This document shows positions 59,700 through 64,000 of a stretch of DNA of 64,000 nt, one piece after another. Numbering within the stretch: position 1 is the stretch's first letter; each line of letters opens with the position of its first letter. This DNA is from Micromonospora sp. PLK6-60 (GTDB taxonomy: Bacteria > Actinomycetota > Actinomycetes > Mycobacteriales > Micromonosporaceae). The stretch is taken from the NCBI RefSeq assembly GCF_019890675.1, contig NZ_JAIOAA010000010.1, positions 140,975-204,974 of the forward strand. The letters are read 5' to 3'. A program made the translations under genes and the position numbers. The notes beneath the pieces are model-generated. The model saw only the letters and a list, made by a program, of their open reading frames with translations. It searched no databases and was not told the origin of the DNA.

Positions 59700-59893
59700 C
59701 CGGGATGGGAATAAGAGGGCGGTCTGCGCGGGTTAAGCCAGGTATAAGTACCGCCGGTAGCTATCGCCAAGCCCCGTTCCCTGTGCAATGGTGTACTCCG
59801 CTGAAACGGCTGCCGGGCCAGAAAGGTCCGGCACGAGACAGCCGGACACCCCGCCCCACGTGGCGGGCCACCCGATCCGGTGATGGAGGAAAC
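59700..59893 (+). other. Structured 5' leader region of pssA
   Basis: The ~285-bp gap before pssA contains a likely promoter region (GGTATAAGTACC at 59739-59750) followed by strong secondary structure. GCCGGGCC (59812-59819) pairs with GGTCCGGC (59825-59832) around AGAAA, enclosed by GGCT/AGCC (59808-59811, 59840-59843). A second hairpin is CCCGCC-CCACGT-GGCGGG (59850-59867), closed by CCGGA/TCCGG. The last arm is about 5 nt from the ribosome binding site. This could be a riboswitch-like or attenuator leader; no known class is recognised. Confidence 0.4.
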
Positions 59894-60883
59894 GTGCCGA
59901 GAGCCCCATGGCGCCGGCGTCGTACGACTGACAGTCCGCGCCCCGCAGGGCGTCGCTGGGCGGGCAGGTTGCGCCGCAGCAGTACGTTCGCCCGTCAGGT
60001 GCTGCTGGTCCGCGTCGGTCGCCGCGACGGCGACCTGACCCCCGGTTCCGACCTGGTCCTGCCCGAGCGCCGCCTCGCCGGCCGGCGTCACCGGCCCGCC
60101 CGCGGTCGCTACGAGCGCGAGATCGAGGCGATCATGCCGGTCAGCCCGGCCCTCGCGCCCAGTGAGCCGGTGGACGACTCGCCGGCGCGGGCGATCCCGC
60201 TGCTCCCCGGCGAGCGCACCGCCGCCCGCCGGATGAAGTTCGCGCTGGTCAACGGTTGCACCCTGAGCAGCCTGGCGCTCGGCATGCTGGCCATCTTCCT
60301 GGCCATGCAGGGCGACGTCCGGACCGCCGCGCTCTGCCTGATCGCCTGCGTGGCCTTCGACGGCCTCGACGGTGCCCTGGCCCGCAAGTTCGGCGTGGCC
60401 AGCCCGTTCGGCGCCCAGATGGACTCGCTGGCCGACATGTGCTCGTTCGGCCTCGCCGCCCCGGTCGTCGTGTACGCCTCGCTCGCCGGGTCGGTGCCGC
60501 CGGCCGCCGCCGGGGTGGCCTGCGTGCTGGTCGCGGCCTGCGCCGCCGTCCGGCTGGCCCGGTTCAACGTCTCGCCCAAGGACGGCCGGTTCTTCTGCGG
60601 CGTGCCGACCACGATGGCGGCGGCGGTGCTGGCGCTGACGGTCGCCATCGGGCTGCCCGTGTCCGGCGCGGTGATGGTCGCCGGGGTCGTGCTGCTGGCC
60701 TTCGCCATGGTCTCCAGCTTCCCGTACGCGAAGCTGGCCCGGCTGCTCAAGCTGCCGCCGTGGCTGTGGCTCGCCCCGGTGGTCGGCGCCCTGATCGACA
60801 TCCGGCTCACCTTCGCCCTGGTCGTGGTGGGCTACCTGGTCAGCGGCCCGCTGCTCTGGCTGCACCAGCGCCGGGACGCCTGA
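59894..60883 (+). CDS. pssA: CDP-diacylglycerol--serine O-phosphatidyltransferase
   Basis: PssA makes phosphatidylserine. The 329-residue frame has an Arg-rich N-terminal extension of about 80 residues, then an integral-membrane CDP-alcohol phosphotransferase domain with DGLDGALARKFG..GAQMDSLADM (the DGxxAR..G..D..D active site) and about seven helices. GTG 59894 has GGAGG 5 nt upstream; ATG 60134 (MPVSPALAPSEP) would give the usual length and cannot be excluded. It is convergent with psd, the next enzyme in phosphatidylethanolamine synthesis. Confidence 0.9.
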   Translation: MPRAPWRRRRTTDSPRPAGRRWAGRLRRSSTFARQVLLVRVGRRDGDLTPGSDLVLPERRLAGRRHRPARGRYEREIEAIMPVSPALAPSEPVDDSPARAIPLLPGERTAARRMKFALVNGCTLSSLALGMLAIFLAMQGDVRTAALCLIACVAFDGLDGALARKFGVASPFGAQMDSLADMCSFGLAAPVVVYASLAGSVPPAAAGVACVLVAACAAVRLARFNVSPKDGRFFCGVPTTMAAAVLALTVAIGLPVSGAVMVAGVVLLAFAMVSSFPYAKLARLLKLPPWLWLAPVVGALIDIRLTFALVVVGYLVSGPLLWLHQRRDA

Positions 60884-60897
60884 CCCCCGCACCTGAC

Positions 60898-60932
60898 GAA
60901 AAGGGGCGCCGCGACGAGCGGCGCCCCTTTTC
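60898..60932. terminator. Bidirectional terminator between pssA and psd
   Basis: GAAAAGGGGCGCCGC and GCGGCGCCCCTTTTC form a perfect 15-bp stem around GACGA. The A-tract and T-tract at its ends make it a canonical intrinsic terminator in both directions. Confidence 0.93.
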
Positions 60933-60942
60933 GTGTCCGCGA

Positions 60943-62190
60943 TCAGCGCCAGCGGGCGATGACGGTCGAGCCGCCGACCACCTTGTCGCCGGGGCCGACC
61001 AGCGGCTCCGCCGCGTCGGCCGGCAGGTAGACGTCGGTGCGCGAGCCGAACCGGATCAGCCCGAAGCGCTCGCCCCGGGCCAGCAGCGCGCCGATCGGCG
61101 CCCGCTGCACGATCCGCCGCGCGATCAGGCCCGTCCGCTGCGCCACCACCACCGTGCCGCGCTCGGTGTCCAGCACCGTGTACGCGGCGACGTTGTGCTC
61201 GGCGTCCGGCTTCATGGCGTTGACGAAGCCGCCGTCGGCGACGAAGTAGTCCACCACCTTGCCGGCGACCGGGGAGCGGTTGACGTGCACGTCCAGCACG
61301 GACAGGAAGACCGCGATCCGCAGCCACTCGCCCGCGCCGAACCGCTCGTCGTGCAGCCGCTGCACCGACAGCACCTGCCCGTCGGCCGACGCGACCACCG
61401 CGGCCGGGTCCTCGGGGACGTCCCGCTCCGGATCCCGGAAGAATGCGGCGACCGGGGCGGCGGCGAGCGCGGGGAGCAGCCACAGCTTGGACTTCGGCCG
61501 GGCGGCGCGGGCCAGCGCGGCCAGGCCGAGGGTGATGCCGGCCGCGACCACGCCGTTGGAGTCGAGGTGCATGCTCCGGGTCAGCGGCACACTCGACGGC
61601 CGGTACGCCGGGGCCAGCCGGCCGGCCAGCGCCGCGCCCGCCGGGGAGAACCGCAGCTGGTGCACGCGTACCGGCGGGGTGTTGCGCAGCACCAGGTCGG
61701 TGCGGACCCCGTGCAGGACGCCCTGGCGGTCCAGCTCGGCGCTCGCGCCGGCGGTGCCGTACAGCGGGGCGGCGACGCTCAGCGTCGAACCGTCGGTCAG
61801 GTATTTGGCCAGGCCGTCCACCGCCGCCCGGGTCTCGTCGGCGGTGCCGGTGAAGGGCTCGGCGGCGACCACCACCTCGGCGGCGTCGGCCTCGGCGAGG
61901 GAGTCGACGACGCGTACCCGGTCGGCGACCCAACGCCCCTGGGCGGTGACGTGGTCACGCAGCGCGGCGGCACCCGCCGGCTCGGCCGGCACCACGGTGA
62001 GCGCGTCACCGGGCAGCAGCGCGTCGATCGCGGCGGCGAGCACCACGGACTCCGGCGTCGCGCCGACCAGCAGGGCCGACTTCGGGTCGTTGCGACGGGC
62101 GAGTTCGCTGACGAGGGTACGGGCGGCGCGCTCGCCGACACGGACCGGACCGGACCGGCCGGAGGTCCGCACGGCGGGGGACTGGGTCAT
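60943..62190 (-). CDS. psd: Phosphatidylserine decarboxylase with an added N-terminal Rossmann-like domain
   Basis: A 415-residue protein. The C-terminal ~215 residues are a Psd of the short class, with FFRDPERDVPEDP, LDVHVNRSPVAGKV, HNVAAYTVLDTERG and RFGSRTDVYLP. The proenzyme cleavage site GGST (Ser408 becoming pyruvoyl) replaces the more usual LGST. The N-terminal ~190 residues (ALLVGATPESVVLAAAIDA, VRVVDSLAEADAAEVVVAAE) look like a degenerate SAM-methyltransferase fold. ATG 62190 follows AGGAG at about 11 nt. It decarboxylates the PssA product. Confidence 0.85.
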   Translation of the reverse strand: MTQSPAVRTSGRSGPVRVGERAARTLVSELARRNDPKSALLVGATPESVVLAAAIDALLPGDALTVVPAEPAGAAALRDHVTAQGRWVADRVRVVDSLAEADAAEVVVAAEPFTGTADETRAAVDGLAKYLTDGSTLSVAAPLYGTAGASAELDRQGVLHGVRTDLVLRNTPPVRVHQLRFSPAGAALAGRLAPAYRPSSVPLTRSMHLDSNGVVAAGITLGLAALARAARPKSKLWLLPALAAAPVAAFFRDPERDVPEDPAAVVASADGQVLSVQRLHDERFGAGEWLRIAVFLSVLDVHVNRSPVAGKVVDYFVADGGFVNAMKPDAEHNVAAYTVLDTERGTVVVAQRTGLIARRIVQRAPIGALLARGERFGLIRFGSRTDVYLPADAAEPLVGPGDKVVGGSTVIARWR

Positions 62191-62353
62191 CTCGGAAGGA
62201 CTCCTGACGAGGTAGCGGTGGGAATCGCGGCGGGACCACCCGGGCGAGCCGGGCGGCTCGGGACGGTCGGGCCGGGCGGCGCGGACCGGCCGGCGGAGGC
62301 GACTTCTCCACGGCCAGCATATGCGCCGGTTCGGGGCAGCCGCACCGCACTGG

Positions 62354-63133
62354 TCAGCGGTCCCCGCGTCGTTCCACCGTGGGCGGTTCGGCGGGTGACG
62401 CCGGCCCGGCACCGTCCCCCGGTCGATCCGCGTCGGGCAGCGCCGGCGACCAGCGGGCCGGTCCGACCGGCTCGTCGACCGTCCGGTCCTCGACCGCGTC
62501 CCGGGGCGCGTCGGTCACCGCGACGGGCGGCACCTCGTCCGCGGCCTCCGGCGCGGCATCGGACCGCTCGGTGCCGGCGGCGGACGGTCCGCCGGGACCG
62601 GTTGCCGGCAGCGGCTCGGTCGCCGGCTCCGCACCCGGCCGCTGCTCGGCGGTCGCGGGCTCCGCGCCCGGCCGCTGCTCGGCGGTCGCGGGCTCCGCGT
62701 CCGGCCACTGCTCGGTCACCGGCTCACCGCCCGGCCACCGCGCGGTCGTCGGCTCCGCGCCCGGCCACTGCCCGGTCGGTGCGGCCGGCCACTCGGTGGT
62801 CGGCGCCGCCGCGCCCGGCCACCGGGTCCCCCATCCGCCCGGGGCGAAGTCGGCCGGGCCCGGCGGACCGGCCGGCGGCGCCGGAGCGACCGGCCAGCCG
62901 GGTCCGGCGGGTTGTTGCCCGGCCGCGGCCGGGGCCGCCGGAGCGGTGTGCCGGCCGGAGCGCAACGCGCCCAGCAGCCCGAGCAGGCCGACCAGGATCA
63001 GCCCACCGGCGAGGAACCAGCCGACCGGCGGCAGCGCGAGCCCGAGCAGCTGGGCGAGCAGCCACCAGGCCGACAGCCCGAGGAACAGCAGCCCGAACAC
63101 GAGTGAGAAAGCGTCGGTGCGGTGCGCCTTCAC
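62354..63133 (-). CDS. Two-helix membrane protein with long repeat-rich tail
   Basis: A 259-residue protein of unknown function. Two hydrophobic helices (about 8-50) are followed by a 200-residue Pro/Ala/Glu-rich tail with eleven-residue repeats (ATAEQRPGAEP twice, then degenerate). GTG 63133 overlaps the upstream stop (GTGA), so it is coupled to the LiaF/PspC-like gene and may work with it at the membrane. Confidence 0.7.
   Translation of the reverse strand: MKAHRTDAFSLVFGLLFLGLSAWWLLAQLLGLALPPVGWFLAGGLILVGLLGLLGALRSGRHTAPAAPAAAGQQPAGPGWPVAPAPPAGPPGPADFAPGGWGTRWPGAAAPTTEWPAAPTGQWPGAEPTTARWPGGEPVTEQWPDAEPATAEQRPGAEPATAEQRPGAEPATEPLPATGPGGPSAAGTERSDAAPEAADEVPPVAVTDAPRDAVEDRTVDEPVGPARWSPALPDADRPGDGAGPASPAEPPTVERRGDR
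62623..62780. repeat. 33-bp and 30-bp tandem repeats within the tail of the membrane protein gene
   Basis: Units start at 62623, 62656 and 62689 (33 bp, near-identical) and continue as 30-bp variants at 62721 and 62751. All keep the reading frame, giving 11- or 10-residue protein repeats. Confidence 0.8.
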
Positions 63134-64000
63134 CGGGTCACCTCCAGGTTGCCCGCGTTGACGTTGATGACCAGGTGCAGCCGGCCGCCGCCGGCCCCGT
63201 CGGCACCCAGGTCGGTCCACTGCCGTGGCCGGCCACCGATCCCGGCGGCGTGCTGGCCGAAGACCGTCGCCTCGCCGGCCTTGACGTCGGCCACCGCGGT
63301 GACGTCGACGTTCGGCGGCACCACCACTGTCGTGTTGCCGAAGTTGACCACCACGTTGACGTTCGTGTCCCGCTCGTCGAAGGTCACCGCGCGCAGGTCC
63401 AGCACCGCGTCGCCGAAGTTGTTCTCGTACCGCACGGCGACGTCCCGGTAGCTCTGCGGGGCCCAGGTGACGTTGCCGTCCAGGCCACCGACCCGGTCGT
63501 ACGACTCGGCCACCGTGGCGAAGCCCAGCGCGGCGGCGGTGACCAGGCCGAGCGCCACCAGCCAGCGGGCCCGGCCGAACCAGGCGCCGACGAGCAGCCC
63601 GGCGCCGATGACGGCCAGTGCCGCCGCGAAGTACGCGGCCGCCCCGATCGGGAACACGTCCAGCAGGTCGAGCAGGGCGACCACGCCCAGCGCCAGGAAG
63701 ATCAGTGAGAAGGTGATCGCGCCCAGCGGCGACCGCTCGCGGGGTCGCTTCGGCGGGCGGCTCGGCCGCGCCGGGGCGTACCCGAGGGGTGGTTGCGGGG
63801 TTCCGGCGAACGGGCCGTGCGGGGCGAACGGCGGCCGGTAGCCGGCCGGGGGCGGCGCGGCCGGCGGCACGGTGACCGGCGGCGGCGACCAGGCGGCCGG
63901 CTCGGCGACCGGCGGGACCGGCGTGGGCGGGGCGGCGGCGGGCGCGGTCGGCGCCCCGCCGAGCGTGGCGGGCTCGGCGGAGACCGGCTGCTCCGGGGGG
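63130..64000 (-). CDS. PspC/LiaF-like membrane protein (partial, N-terminus beyond window)
   Basis: The reading frame stays open to the right edge, so the true start lies outside. The visible part has a Pro/Ala-rich stretch, about four hydrophobic helices (ITFSLIFLALGVVALLDLL, AAYFAAALAVIGAGLLVGAWF, WLVALGLVTAAALGFATVA) and a C-terminal beta-rich domain (GDAVLDLRAVTF, VVNFGNTTVVVPPNVDV, VFGQHAAGIG) like LiaF/DUF2154 domains. In actinobacteria such domains often follow an N-terminal PspC domain. The complex probably senses envelope stress. Confidence 0.75.
   Translation of the reverse strand, partial: PPEQPVSAEPATLGGAPTAPAAAPPTPVPPVAEPAAWSPPPVTVPPAAPPPAGYRPPFAPHGPFAGTPQPPLGYAPARPSRPPKRPRERSPLGAITFSLIFLALGVVALLDLLDVFPIGAAAYFAAALAVIGAGLLVGAWFGRARWLVALGLVTAAALGFATVAESYDRVGGLDGNVTWAPQSYRDVAVRYENNFGDAVLDLRAVTFDERDTNVNVVVNFGNTTVVVPPNVDVTAVADVKAGEATVFGQHAAGIGGRPRQWTDLGADGAGGGRLHLVINVNAGNLEVTR

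Noticed and set aside
59739..59750. GGTATAAGTACC as an operator for pssA
   Set aside because: Only 4-bp arms; more simply read as an AT-rich promoter segment, so not listed as a separate operator.
60256..63708. An 1150-residue plus-strand frame crossing pssA, psd and the membrane-protein genes
   Set aside because: It runs out of frame through pssA and antisense to psd, and has low-complexity composition without domains.

Overview
The window is chromosomal DNA from a very GC-rich actinomycete. The gene order (alr, tsaE, tsaB-rimI-tsaD, groES-groEL1, a WhiB3/WhiD-type gene, a DUF5319 gene, guaB, guaB3, a ChoD-type oxidase, guaA) follows the mycobacterial Rv3423c-Rv3396c order. Many genes have leaderless-type starts, and WhiB and BldM-like regulators are present; codon use and proteins look Micromonosporaceae-like (Micromonospora or a close relative). 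The genus is an inference. I saw no rRNA, tRNA, CRISPR array, insertion sequence, phage module or large biosynthetic cluster.

Layout. 1-5255: an ABC exporter unit with two near-identical FtsX permeases flanking one ATPase, with a divergent PadR regulator and a palindromic site between them. 5304-9207: aminotransferase, MmpS-like protein, glmS, then a 41-bp tandem repeat array. 9626-11612: a DUF1023 alpha/beta hydrolase with a small helical partner. 11791-16413: acpS, nnr, alr, hydrolase, tsaE. 16438-16871: a HicBA toxin-antitoxin pair. 17005-20325: ung, tsaB, rimI, tsaD and a small gene. 20341-23296: DUF4142 protein, ArsR regulator and MFS exporter.

23624-33807 is the most structured accessory region. 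Two sugar ABC importer operons face each other. Each ends in its own ROK repressor, and the two ROK genes meet tail to tail around a perfect 56-bp palindrome. Both operons start from the same promoter design (TTGCrs, 18 bp, TACGTT) with a GTTGCC-type operator lying on the -10 box, so they are probably co-regulated. The first operon also has a 9-codon leader frame coupled to the ATPase gene.

33895-37463: ybaK, then an SDR-Gdx-TetR cluster and a SAM methyltransferase gene carrying an in-frame copy of the intergenic palindrome family. 37524-39812: groES-groEL1 with two CIRCE elements bracketing its promoter. 39889-46591: a membrane sulfite-oxidase-like enzyme, a two-component system, a DUF998 protein, WhiB3/WhiD, a BldM-like regulator and DUF5319. 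46814-57180: guanine nucleotide synthesis (guaB, guaB3, guaA) interleaved with two tandem M1 lipoprotein peptidases, an LCP protein and a GMC oxidase. 57188-64000: PspC protein, two tandem double-NUDIX proteins, pssA with a structured leader, a fused psd, and two membrane proteins, the last running off the window.

Much of the window is housekeeping: cell-wall precursors (glmS, alr), t6A tRNA modification, protein folding, GMP synthesis and phosphatidylethanolamine synthesis. The more unusual content is in the dual sugar operons, the repeat families, and several lineage-specific domain fusions or duplications.
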